64,000 nucleotides of DNA from Halostella litorea (GTDB taxonomy: Archaea; Halobacteriota; Halobacteria; Halobacteriales; Natronoarchaeaceae): NCBI RefSeq assembly GCF_004785955.1, contig NZ_SJER01000004.1, forward strand, positions 124,001 to 188,000, written 5' to 3'. The notes under the pieces are model-generated. The model saw nothing but the letters and a program-made list of their open reading frames with translations. It had not been told where the DNA came from and did not search any database. Below are positions 19,340-27,896 of this stretch, one piece after another. Every line of letters starts with the position of its first letter. The first letter of the stretch is position 1. Made by a program: the position numbers and the translations under genes.

Positions 19340-20125
19340 ATGGCAACGAACGACGCGGGAAACGTGCACAAAACAACCGAACAGGCTATCCACGTTCTCG
19401 ACGCCATCAGGCGCGGGAACGGCGCGACGATCTCCGACCTTCGCTCCGAGTTCGACCTATCAAGGAGCACGCTATACACACATTTAAATACGCTCACGGA
19501 CGCCGGCCTCGTCGTCCGGGAGAACGGCCGGTACTGGGTGGGGACGCGGTTCAAGGAGTTCAGCGTCGCGGCGGAGAACCGGAAACCGAGCTACCAGTTG
19601 GTGAAAAACGAGATACAGTACCTGGAGGAGGAGTTCGAGGCCGAGACCGAGTTCCTCGTCGAGGAGGCCGGCAGGGTCAACGTCATCTACCACTCGGAGA
19701 ACATCGACCACAGCCGCGTCCGGCTTCACGCACACAACACGGCGGCGGGGAAGGCCATCCTCGCGGACCTCCCCGACCAGCGCGTCGAGGAGATACTCGA
19801 CCGCCACGGCCTCCCACAGCAGACGGCGAACACGATCACCGACAGGGACGAACTGTACGACGAACTGGCGACCGTCGCGGAGCGGGGCTACGCGTACAAC
19901 AACAGCGAATGCTTCGACGGCTACCACGGCATCGGGGCGACCGTAAACGGGATCGACGGCTCCATCCTGGGTGCGATCACGCTCGGCGGCCCGATATACC
20001 GGATCCCGGAGAAACGGCTGAAAAACGAACTGGTCGACGCCCTCCGGAACACGATCGACGAGATAGAGGACTCCATCGAGTCGAACCGCGCCATCATCAC
20101 CTCCGAGCTAGCGAGCGAGAAGTAG
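19340..20125 (+). CDS. IclR family transcriptional regulator
   Basis: 261 residues. A winged HTH occupies about residues 10-70 (TTEQAIHVLDAIRRGNGATI then SRSTLYTHLNTL). The IclR effector domain follows with LHAHNTAAGKAILADLP, AERGYAYNNSECFDGYHGIGA and LGAITLGGPIYRI. It probably senses a small metabolite and controls the peptide importer and/or the Fe-S oxidoreductase downstream. The start gives a leaderless transcript from the TTTTTAAG box; an alternative GTG lies 120 bases upstream but adds non-homologous sequence. Confidence 0.92.
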   Translation: MATNDAGNVHKTTEQAIHVLDAIRRGNGATISDLRSEFDLSRSTLYTHLNTLTDAGLVVRENGRYWVGTRFKEFSVAAENRKPSYQLVKNEIQYLEEEFEAETEFLVEEAGRVNVIYHSENIDHSRVRLHAHNTAAGKAILADLPDQRVEEILDRHGLPQQTANTITDRDELYDELATVAERGYAYNNSECFDGYHGIGATVNGIDGSILGAITLGGPIYRIPEKRLKNELVDALRNTIDEIEDSIESNRAIITSELASEK

Positions 20126-20138
20126 CGGCCGCACCCGG

Positions 20139-20160
20139 ATTACAACCATAGCGCTGTAAT
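20139..20160. promoter_or_regulatory. ATTAC-N12-GTAAT palindromic element, copy 1
   Basis: ATTACAACCATAGCGCTGTAAT. It matches the copy 71 bp downstream at 14 of 22 or more positions, including the inner CATA. It lies between the IclR gene and the Fe-S oxidoreductase gene. Confidence 0.55.
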
Positions 20161-20209
20161 ATTCTTTCCCGCACCCGTCGCCGACACACGGCCGTCCGTA
20201 CCGCGTTCG

Positions 20210-20231
20210 ATTACGATCATATGAGTGTAAT
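20210..20231. promoter_or_regulatory. ATTAC-N12-GTAAT palindromic element, copy 2
   Basis: ATTACGATCATATGAGTGTAAT; symmetry extends to CGATTAC/GTAATCG (20208-20233). The start-to-start distance to copy 1 is 71 bp, close to seven helical turns, which suggests cooperative binding on one DNA face. Confidence 0.55.
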
Positions 20232-20353
20232 CGGGGGTCCGGCGATCCCCCTGAAGTACGTGTCGTGGTCACACGGATCACCTACATGAAGGTCCGTATA
20301 TCGAACATGTATATAAGTAATCCGGGGGCAGGCCGCCGAGGCCACCCCGCGAG

Positions 20354-20367
20354 TCAAAAAGTTTAAC
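20354..20367 (+). promoter_or_regulatory. putative promoter of the Fe-S oxidoreductase gene
   Basis: AAAAAGTTTAACAG-type TATA element about 27-30 bp before the ATG at 20392, consistent with a leaderless transcript. The two palindromic elements lie 160-250 bp upstream. Confidence 0.5.
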
Positions 20368-20391
20368 AGGTATGTCCGAAGGTAATCAGGC

Positions 20392-22464
20392 ATGAGATAT
20401 GTGGCCCAAGCGGAGGGTACGGTCACGCGGGAGACGTTCTGGACCATCAGCGGGGTCGGGGAGGTGCTGTTTTACTACCTCGCTGCGGTGGCGGTCCTGG
20501 TGTTCCTCTACGGCGTCTACGACCGCGTCGCCCGCTACACCCGCGGCGCGGACGACCCGTTCGACCGACTCGACGACCTGCCCGGAAGAGTGCTGTCGGC
20601 GACGAGAACCGTCTTCTCGAACGTCAACCAGTTCGACCGCGACCTCTACGGCGGCCTCATGCACGCGTTCATCTTCTGGGGCTTCCTGACGCTGCTCATC
20701 GGCACGACGATTCTGGGCATCGACATGGACATCGCCCGCAAGGTCGGCGAGTCGTTCTGGACCGGCGACTTCTATCTCGCCTACTCCCTGACGATGGACG
20801 CCATGGGCCTGCTCTTTGTCGTCGGCATCGGCATGGCCCTCTACCGGCGCTACTGGGTCCGCAACGAACGCCTCTGGGGGAAACACACCGGCCCCGAGGA
20901 CCATCTGTTCGTCTGGGCGCTGTTCGTCCTCGGCGTCGGCGGCTACCTCACCGAGGGCCTCCGCATCCTCGGCACCGGCTTCCCCGACTTCGAGACGGTG
21001 AGTTTCGTCGGCTGGTTCGTCGCCGACGTGTTCGCCCTCGCCGGCATGAGCGAATCGCTGGCCGTCGACCTCTACTGGTGGGCCTGGTGGTCCCATGCCT
21101 TGGTCGCGCTGGCCTTCGTCGCCGCCATCCCCTACGCCAAACCCTTCCACATGCTCTCCTCGTACGCCAACGTCGTCGCCCGCGACGACCGGGCCGGCAA
21201 GCGCCTGCCCGGCGTCCCCGACGACGCCAGCCCCGAGGAGATCGGCTACACGGGCGTCGAGGACTTCACCTGGAAGGATCGCCTCGACCAGGACGCCTGC
21301 ACGAAATGCGGCCGCTGCTCGTCGGTCTGTCCTGCGAAAGCTTCGGGCCGCCCGCTCGACCCTCGCGACGTCATCCTCGACCTCAAAGCCTACCGCGAGG
21401 CTCTAGGAGCCGGCGACGCCGAAGAGCAACCCATCATCGCCGACGGCGGGACGAGCGTCATCAACAGCGAGACGATGGAGTCCTGCATGGCCTGTATGGC
21501 CTGCATGGACGCCTGCCCGGTGGATATCGAACACCTCAAGCAGTTCACGGAGATGAACCGGCGGCTGACCGAGTCCGGCCAGATGGACGCCAACGTCCAG
21601 GACGCGATGATGAACGTGTTCCAGAACGGCAACACGTTCGGCGACCCCGAGCGCAAGCGCCCCGACTGGACCGACGACCTCGACTTCGAGGTGCCCGACG
21701 CTCGCGACCAGCCCGTCGAGTACGTCTGGTACGTCGGCGACTACCCCAGTTACGACGAGCGCAACCGCCGGATCGCCCGGGCGCTGGCGACCGTCTTCGA
21801 ACGCGCCGGCGTCGACTACGGCATCCTCTACGAGGACGAACAGACCGCCGGCAACGACGTGCGCCGGGTCGGCGAGGAAGGCCTCTACGAGATGCTCGTC
21901 GAGGACAACGCGGCCGCCATTCAGGACTGCGAGTTCGACAGCATCGTCTGTACGGACCCCCACGCGTACAACACGTTCGCGAACGAGTACCCCGAGTTCG
22001 ACGCCTGTGAGTGGAGCGGCGACGACGTGTTCCACTACACCCAGGTCGTCGCTGACCTGGCCGAACAAGGCGTGCTCGGCCTCGACGGGACGGAACTGGA
22101 CTACACGGTCACCTACCACGACCCGTGTCACCTCGGGCGGTACAACGACGTGTTCGAGGCACCGCGCGAGTTGGTGCGGGCGACCGGCGCGGACCTGTTC
22201 GAGATGCCGCGGAATCGGTCGGACTCGTTCTGTTGCGGCGGTGGCGGGGGCGGCCTCTGGATGGAGGTCGAGGAGGAGACGAAACCGAGCGAGGAGCGCC
22301 TGCGCGAGGCCCTGGAGGACACGGACGCGGGCGAGGCGGTTGAGAAGTTCGTGGTGGCGTGTCCGATGTGTGCGACGATGTACGAGGACGGGCGCAAGAC
22401 CGGCGGCTACGAGGACGACATCGAGGTCATCGGCCTGACCGAACTCCTCGCCGAGGCGCTGTGA
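20392..22464 (+). CDS. membrane Fe-S oxidoreductase, EtfAB:menaquinone oxidoreductase (EMO/HdrD-like) type
   Basis: 690 residues. The N-terminal ~240 residues hold about six membrane spans of the NarI-like cytochrome b type. A ferredoxin-like pair of [4Fe-4S] sites follows: Cys303/306/309/313 and Cys365/368/371/375. The C-terminal part is a CCG (HdrD-like) domain with DPCHLG (Cys579), a FCCGGGGGG motif (Cys614-615) and a final ACPMC. Such proteins take electrons from reduced EtfAB and pass them to menaquinone. The etfBA genes are 12 kb downstream on the same strand. It would let the FAD-linked dehydrogenases of this window feed the respiratory chain; that assignment is family-based inference. 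Confidence 0.88.
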   Translation: MRYVAQAEGTVTRETFWTISGVGEVLFYYLAAVAVLVFLYGVYDRVARYTRGADDPFDRLDDLPGRVLSATRTVFSNVNQFDRDLYGGLMHAFIFWGFLTLLIGTTILGIDMDIARKVGESFWTGDFYLAYSLTMDAMGLLFVVGIGMALYRRYWVRNERLWGKHTGPEDHLFVWALFVLGVGGYLTEGLRILGTGFPDFETVSFVGWFVADVFALAGMSESLAVDLYWWAWWSHALVALAFVAAIPYAKPFHMLSSYANVVARDDRAGKRLPGVPDDASPEEIGYTGVEDFTWKDRLDQDACTKCGRCSSVCPAKASGRPLDPRDVILDLKAYREALGAGDAEEQPIIADGGTSVINSETMESCMACMACMDACPVDIEHLKQFTEMNRRLTESGQMDANVQDAMMNVFQNGNTFGDPERKRPDWTDDLDFEVPDARDQPVEYVWYVGDYPSYDERNRRIARALATVFERAGVDYGILYEDEQTAGNDVRRVGEEGLYEMLVEDNAAAIQDCEFDSIVCTDPHAYNTFANEYPEFDACEWSGDDVFHYTQVVADLAEQGVLGLDGTELDYTVTYHDPCHLGRYNDVFEAPRELVRATGADLFEMPRNRSDSFCCGGGGGGLWMEVEEETKPSEERLREALEDTDAGEAVEKFVVACPMCATMYEDGRKTGGYEDDIEVIGLTELLAEAL

Positions 22465-22632
22465 GCTAACAGTTCCACTCGTTCGGCGGGGGCCCGTCCG
22501 GCGAGTGGGTACGTCGGGTCCGCCGGTTGCGACGGCAGGATCCGCCTGTGGGGCGGAGAAAGCGTGACGCCGTTCCGTCGGGACGGCGAGCCGTCGGCGA
22601 AGTGGAGTGTGGGGTTCGGGATCGAAACCGCG

Positions 22633-23424
22633 TTAGAGGTTCGAACTGCCGTCGCCGCCGTCGATGGGGATCGCCGTGCCGTTCACGTAACTGGAGCGCG
22701 GCGAGGAGAGGAACGCCACGACTTCGCCGAGTTCCTGCGGCTGGCCGATCCGACCCATCGGGTTGGCCGAGCCGCGGGCCTCCAGCCCGGACTCGACCGA
22801 CTCGTACTCGCCGCGTTCGACGCCCTGCTCGACGAGGTTCCGGATGCGGGCTGTCTCGTGGGGGGCCGGCAGGACGGCGTTGGCGCGCACGTCCGGCGCG
22901 AGCTCCTTGGACAGGGTCTTCTCCAGGCCGATGACGCTCATCCGCACGGAGTTCGACAGCACGAGCGAGTCGATGGCCTCCTTCACGCTCCGGGAGGTGA
23001 TGTTGACGATGGTGCCGTAGTCGCTCTCCTGCAGCGGTTCGACCGCCTCGTTGACGAGCCGGACGACGCTCATGACCAGCAGGTCGAACGCCTCGTACCA
23101 GTCCTCCTCGGTCGTGTCGAGGAACGGGCCGCTCGGCGGGCCGCCGGCGTTCGTCACCAGGTGGTCCAGCCGGCCGAACTCCTCGAGTGTCCGCTCGACG
23201 AGCGTCTCGATGTCGTCGCGTTCGGTCAGGTCGCCGGGGACGCCGACGACCCGCCCGTCGCCGAGTTCGTCCAGTTCCTCGACGGCCTCGTCGAGTCGGT
23301 CGGCGTCCCGCCCGTTGACGACGACGTTCGCGTCCTCCCGGGCGAAGACTTCCGCCGACGCCTTGCCGAGTCCGCTGCTTGAGGCCGTGACCAGAGCTAC
23401 GTTGTCCGCTAGTTCGAGTCCCAT
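22633..23424 (-). CDS. SDR family oxidoreductase with atypical active site
   Basis: 263 residues. The nucleotide-binding motif is TASSSGLGKASAEVF (TGxxxGxG with Ala-Ser at the first positions), with NVVVNGRD for the adenosine ribose and a NAGGPP motif. The usual YxxxK catalytic pair is replaced: where it should occur the protein reads LVLSNSVRMSVIG, that is Ser and Arg. This matches the 3-oxoacyl-ACP-reductase-like SDR subgroup that lacks the classical tetrad, whose reaction is unclear. The start at 23424 was chosen because upstream in-frame sequence is Pro/Arg-rich. It is a stand-alone leftward gene. Confidence 0.85.
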   Translation of the reverse strand: MGLELADNVALVTASSSGLGKASAEVFAREDANVVVNGRDADRLDEAVEELDELGDGRVVGVPGDLTERDDIETLVERTLEEFGRLDHLVTNAGGPPSGPFLDTTEEDWYEAFDLLVMSVVRLVNEAVEPLQESDYGTIVNITSRSVKEAIDSLVLSNSVRMSVIGLEKTLSKELAPDVRANAVLPAPHETARIRNLVEQGVERGEYESVESGLEARGSANPMGRIGQPQELGEVVAFLSSPRSSYVNGTAIPIDGGDGSSNL

Positions 23425-23599
23425 TGCACCCGAAACCCTGTCGGCGAGATACATAGTATTAACGTCATGGGGAGGCCGGCCGCGGCGCGGCAAGGGCCGG
23501 TGGCAGTCGGCGGGTGGAAGGACGGGACAGGCTACCGACGGGAACCGCGTGGGCCACACGTGACAGCGTCGGGCCGGACGGACCCCAGGCCGGGAGCGG

Positions 23600-24760
23600 T
23601 CACAGCCACTGCTCGATCCGGTCGAAGGCCTCGTCGATCCGCTCGACGGAGTTCGAGTACGCGATCCGCAAGCGGCCCTCGCCGGCGTCGCCGAAGACGC
23701 TCCCGGGGACGAGCGCGACGCCGCTCTCGCGGAGCAGGGAGAACACGAACTCGCGGTCGTCGGCGTACCCCTCCGGGAGGGTCGGGAACGCGTAGAACGC
23801 GCCGCCCGGGGTCGGGGAGGACATCCCGGGGATCCGGTCGATGCGCTCGCAGACGCGGTCCTTCCGGCGCTCGAACGCCTCGACCATCGGCTCGTGGAGG
23901 TCGCTGCCGACGGCCCGCACGCCTGCGTGCTGGGAGATCGACGACGCGCAGGTCGACGTGTACTGCCGGGCGCGGATGATTGGGTCGACGAGGTCGGCCG
24001 GGGCCGCGAGGTAGCCGAGCCGCCAGCCGGTCATCGAGTACGCCTTCGAGAACCCGTTTACCGTCACCGTCCGCTCCCGCATCGCGTCCAGCGCGGCGAG
24101 GCTGTGGTGTGACTCGTCGCCGTAGAGGATCTTCTCGTATATCTCGTCGGACATGACGAGGAGGTCGTTGTCGACGGCGAAGTCGCGGATCGCCTTCGCC
24201 CCGGACTCGTCGAGCACGCCGCCGGTCGGGTTGTTCGGGCTGTTGACGATCAGCAGCTTCGACCGCGGCGATGCGGCCTCCCGGAGCGAGTCGAGGTCGG
24301 GCTGGAACCCGGTCGCGGGGTCGAGTTCGTAGGCCACCGGTTCGGCGCCGGCCAGCCGGACGCCGGCGGGGTAGGTCCAGCTCGGGTCCGGGACGAGCAC
24401 CTCGTCGCCCGCCCCGACGAGCCCCATCAGGGTGACGAACACCGCCTCGGTCGCGCCACAGGTGACCACGATCTCGTCGTCCGCGTCGTAGCGGACGCCG
24501 TTTTCCTCCGCGAGCTTCGTTGCCAGCCGGTCCCGGAGCGGCTGGATGCCGTAGTTCGAGGTGTAGTGGACGTCCCCGCGGTCCAGCGCGTCGATCGCGC
24601 CCTGCTTGATCGGGGACGGCGTGTCGAAGTCGGGCCGTCCGATCTCGAGGTGGACGATGTCCTGGCCCTGGTCTTCGAGACGGTCGCACTCCTCGAACAC
24701 TTCCCTGATGCCTGAGAACGGCACGTTCGCCATTCGGTCGGCTCCTGGCTGGTCGAGCAT
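23600..24760 (-). CDS. PLP-dependent class I/II aminotransferase
   Basis: 386 residues. The fold type I signature shows VNSPNNPTGGVLD for phosphate/PLP contacts and NGFSKAYSMTGWRLGYL with the Schiff-base lysine. An Arg near the C-terminus (RLRIAYSNS) is the carboxylate-binding position. It transfers amino groups between an amino acid and a 2-oxo acid in the cytoplasm; aspartate or branched/aromatic substrates cannot be separated by eye. Start at 24760 (MLDQPGADRMANVPFSGIR) or the inner ATG at 24733, which fits relatives better by length. Monocistronic. Confidence 0.88.
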   Translation of the reverse strand: MLDQPGADRMANVPFSGIREVFEECDRLEDQGQDIVHLEIGRPDFDTPSPIKQGAIDALDRGDVHYTSNYGIQPLRDRLATKLAEENGVRYDADDEIVVTCGATEAVFVTLMGLVGAGDEVLVPDPSWTYPAGVRLAGAEPVAYELDPATGFQPDLDSLREAASPRSKLLIVNSPNNPTGGVLDESGAKAIRDFAVDNDLLVMSDEIYEKILYGDESHHSLAALDAMRERTVTVNGFSKAYSMTGWRLGYLAAPADLVDPIIRARQYTSTCASSISQHAGVRAVGSDLHEPMVEAFERRKDRVCERIDRIPGMSSPTPGGAFYAFPTLPEGYADDREFVFSLLRESGVALVPGSVFGDAGEGRLRIAYSNSVERIDEAFDRIEQWL

Positions 24761-24852
24761 GCGACAGTGGTGTCTCACTCGAACGTTATAAGACTACCCT
24801 GTACGGGTCGGCCGCGGGGGATCCGACCGAGCGACGGCGGGGCGCTTCGCGG

Positions 24853-25779
24853 TCAGTCCCCGTCGGCGACCGACCGTTCGTACGCGAGTTCCGTATCGTA
24901 CCCCTCCGAACGGAGACGCTCGTCGGCCGCCTCGATGCTGTCGGTGCCCGCGACGACGGACGCCGGGTCCGAGTGGGCCGCGACTGCGGCCGTATCGAGG
25001 TAGAACGTCACCGTGCTGGCCGGCGTGAGTTCGACGGTCCGCTTCCCGTCCCGGATCGGGTGGGTGCCGACCTCGCCGCGGCTGACGCGGAGCGGGAGGC
25101 GGCTCGCGTCCGTGGGGACCACCTCGACGATCCGTTCGAGTTCGTCGGCCACCGCCGGGGTCACGCCCCACGCGCCCAGGAGCCCGCCGTCGGCGGCGAC
25201 CGCGCCGACGTTCCGGTGCAGTTCGGGGAGCGTGAGTTCCCCGTCGCTCCCGTAGCCGAACATCCCGACGCAGGTGGGCACGGAGAGCCCGGAGAGGGCC
25301 GCCAGCGATACCCCGTCCGCGAGGGGGCTCACCACCCCGGGTTCGGACCCCGACGCGAGGACGTCGCCGCCCGCGTCGACGCCGACGACCAGGTCGACGT
25401 TCAGTCGCTCGCAGGCGGCCGCCAGCCCCGCGCGGAACCCCTCCGCGCCGCCGGTCACGTCGAGCAGGGCGACGTCGCGCTCCAGACAGGACGCGACCGA
25501 CGCCTCCGCGAACGTGACCCCGTCGTGCGTGCGCGTGTCGCCCGACCCGAGGGCAAGCGCCTCGCTCACCCGGTCGACCCCGACCAGTTCGTCGAGCGAC
25601 CGCGGTCCGGGCTGTGGGTCGACGACCGACCGTTCCCACGCCAGGCCGCCGAGGACCGTCTCGACGCCGTGCCGTTCCAGCAGCCTGACCGTCGGCAGCG
25701 TTCCGACCACGTCCCCGCCGCCGCCGATCCCGAAGACGAGCGCCCGCGAGCAGTCCAGGGCCTCCTCGAACGAGTTCAT
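24853..25779 (-). CDS. DUF1152 domain protein
   Basis: 308 residues. The N-terminus has ALVFGIGGGGDVVGTLPTVRLLE, a glycine-rich loop, and later LLDVTGGAEGF, VVGVDAGGDVLASGSEPGV and a MFGYGSDGEL motif, all characteristic of the DUF1152 family. The family is widespread in haloarchaea and has no settled function; the glycine-rich loops suggest nucleotide or sugar-phosphate binding. The start at 25779 drops a 59-residue Arg/Pro-rich upstream extension. It is divergent from the rocA-type gene. Confidence 0.8.
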   Translation of the reverse strand: MNSFEEALDCSRALVFGIGGGGDVVGTLPTVRLLERHGVETVLGGLAWERSVVDPQPGPRSLDELVGVDRVSEALALGSGDTRTHDGVTFAEASVASCLERDVALLDVTGGAEGFRAGLAAACERLNVDLVVGVDAGGDVLASGSEPGVVSPLADGVSLAALSGLSVPTCVGMFGYGSDGELTLPELHRNVGAVAADGGLLGAWGVTPAVADELERIVEVVPTDASRLPLRVSRGEVGTHPIRDGKRTVELTPASTVTFYLDTAAVAAHSDPASVVAGTDSIEAADERLRSEGYDTELAYERSVADGD

Positions 25780-25949
25780 GTCCGGACGCTCGGGCGGGCG
25801 GATGTTAAGTGTCCCGTCGCGGCGGCCGACGTTTAAACGCCTGGAATATGCAAACGTACAACACACCGTGGCCCCAGGTGCGGTGTCGGGCGGCGGGGAC
25901 CGGGCGAACGGACGCGTACGGTCGGCGGACGGGTGCCACGTTTCGGGGA

Positions 25950-25965
25950 ACCCCAATCTATAATA
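25950..25965 (+). promoter_or_regulatory. putative promoter of the rocA-type gene
   Basis: ACCCCAATCTATAATA. The first 12 bases are identical to 1102-1113 before hyuA. The TATA-like CTATAATA lies about 28 bp before GTG 25989, which supports that start codon. Confidence 0.6.
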
Positions 25966-25988
25966 CCTCTCCTATACACCGCCAACAC

Positions 25989-27572
25989 GTGCAGCCAAGA
26001 GAGTATGATAACGAGCTGACGTACCTCACACATCAACAGTCCGACGATGTAGAGGGCTTCCATCAGGCGTACGAGGAGGCCGTCGAGTCGGTCGAGGCGA
26101 GCCTCGGCGAGTCGCACCCGCTCCGGATCGACGGGGAAGCCGTCGAGACGGGCGACAGCTTCACCGTGACGGACCCCGGCGACCAGACCGTCGAGATCGG
26201 GGAGTTCGCGGCGGGAGGCGAGCAGGAAGTCGAGGCCGCGGTGAGCGCCGCGAAGGCGGCGTCCCCCGACTGGGAGGCCCTCGACGTCGAGTCGCGCGTC
26301 GAGATCTTCCAGGACGCCGCTGACATCATGCGCGACCGGAAGTACGAACTCGCGGCGGCGCTCTCGCTGGAGAACGGGAAGAACCGCACCGAGGCGATGG
26401 CCGACGTCGACGAGGCCATCGACTTCCTCGACTTCTACAGCAGCGAGTTCGAGCGGTCGAACGGCTACGAGTTCGACACCGGCGAGCCGACGCCCGGCCA
26501 GCACACGACGAACCTGCTGCGCCCGTACGGCGTGTTCGCGGTCATCTCGCCGTTCAACTTCCCGATGGCGCTGTTCGTCGGGATGAGCGCCGGCGCGATG
26601 GTGACCGGCAACACCGTCGTCGCAAAGCCGGCGAGCACCACGCCGCTGGTGGCACAGAAGTACGCGTCCATCCTCGAGGAGGCGGGCCTCCCCGACGGCG
26701 TCCTCAACGTCGTCATGGGCGGGGGCAGCGACGTCGGCCAGCCGCTCGTTGAACACGAGGACGTCAGCGGGGTCGCGTTCACCGGCTCCCGCGAGGTCGG
26801 CCTGCACATCCAGGAGACGTTCATGGAACTGGGCAAACGGGGCCCGGTCATCGCCGAACTCGGCGGCAAGAACCCCGTCATCGTCAGCGACACGGCCGAC
26901 ATCGACGAGGCCGTCGAGGGCGTGAAAAACGGCGCGTTCTCCTTCAGCGGACAGAAGTGTTCGGCCACCTCCCGCGTCTACGTCTACGAGGACGTCATCG
27001 ACGAGTTCACGGACAAGCTCGTCGCGGAGACGGAGGAACTCACCGCCGGGCCCGCGACGGACCGCGACACGTTCATCTCGCCGCTGATCAACGACAGCGC
27101 GCTCGAACACTACCAGGAGATCACCGAGCAGGCCCGGGCCGACGGGTCCGTGCTCACCGGCGGCGAGGTCATCACGGAGGGCGACCTCGCCGACGGCCGG
27201 TTCGTCGAGCCGACCGTCGTCACCGACATCCCCCACGAGCACGACCTGGCCCGCGAGGAGCATTTCCTCCCGTTCGTGACGATCCACCCGGTCTCGGACC
27301 TGGAAGAGGGGATCGAGAAGTCGAACGACAGCGAGTACGGCCTCTGTGCGGGGCTGTTCTCCACCGACGAGGACGAGATCGACCAGTGGTTCGACGAGGT
27401 GGAGTCCGGGATGTGCTACGTCAACCGGAACCAGAGCGCGACCACGGGTGCGCTGGTGCAGGCCCAGCCGTTCGGCGGCTGGAAGTTCTCCGGGACCACC
27501 GGCAAGTTCGCCGGCGGCTACTGGTACCTGCAGCAGTTCATGCGCGAGCAGAGCCGTACCCGCGTGGAGTAA
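25989..27572 (+). CDS. rocA: 1-pyrroline-5-carboxylate dehydrogenase (RocA-type aldehyde dehydrogenase)
   Basis: 527 residues from the GTG at 25989. Catalytic residues are Glu290 (ELGGKNP) and Cys324 (GQKCSATSR), 34 apart as in ALDHs. The N-terminal segment before the NAD domain (FHQAYEEAVESVEASLG then PLRIDGEAV), the EAIDFLDFYSSEF motif and the C-terminal PFGGWKFSGTTGKFAGG fit the RocA/P5C dehydrogenase group. It oxidises glutamate semialdehyde to glutamate with NAD(P)+, the last step of proline breakdown. A longer in-frame start at 25809 adds non-homologous residues and would run through the promoter. The next gene on the strand is a PutP-type symporter. Confidence 0.85.
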   Translation: MQPREYDNELTYLTHQQSDDVEGFHQAYEEAVESVEASLGESHPLRIDGEAVETGDSFTVTDPGDQTVEIGEFAAGGEQEVEAAVSAAKAASPDWEALDVESRVEIFQDAADIMRDRKYELAAALSLENGKNRTEAMADVDEAIDFLDFYSSEFERSNGYEFDTGEPTPGQHTTNLLRPYGVFAVISPFNFPMALFVGMSAGAMVTGNTVVAKPASTTPLVAQKYASILEEAGLPDGVLNVVMGGGSDVGQPLVEHEDVSGVAFTGSREVGLHIQETFMELGKRGPVIAELGGKNPVIVSDTADIDEAVEGVKNGAFSFSGQKCSATSRVYVYEDVIDEFTDKLVAETEELTAGPATDRDTFISPLINDSALEHYQEITEQARADGSVLTGGEVITEGDLADGRFVEPTVVTDIPHEHDLAREEHFLPFVTIHPVSDLEEGIEKSNDSEYGLCAGLFSTDEDEIDQWFDEVESGMCYVNRNQSATTGALVQAQPFGGWKFSGTTGKFAGGYWYLQQFMREQSRTRVE

Positions 27573-27896
27573 GCACCCCCACGCACGGGGCGTACGGCTG
27601 ACGACCCATAGCGATCGACGGAACCCTCTTTTCGCGGTTCGACCGGTCCATCGACGGCGTCCTCACGGTCGGTTCGGACCGCAGTTACGGCGACTGACGC
27701 GCTCCCGGATCCGGAAGTGGATCGGCGGTTCGCTGAAACTTCGCACAGTCGTCGTTCGGGAACGCGGATGGACGTCCGATATTTCCGCGAATAGATTCGA
27801 CTGTCCCGACACATATGAATACAGACGAGACATGCACATTATTTACCGTTAATTATAATAAATGCCAATCGGAACGGAAGGTCGTGGTTAACACAC
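27573..27896. other. intergenic region with symporter promoter
   Basis: 324 bp without a credible gene. The right end is AT-rich, with ATTATTTACCGTTAATTATAATAAATGCC around 27838-27866; a TATA-like TTAATTATAATAA about 40 bp before the ATG at 27897 is the likely promoter of the symporter gene. Confidence 0.5.
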
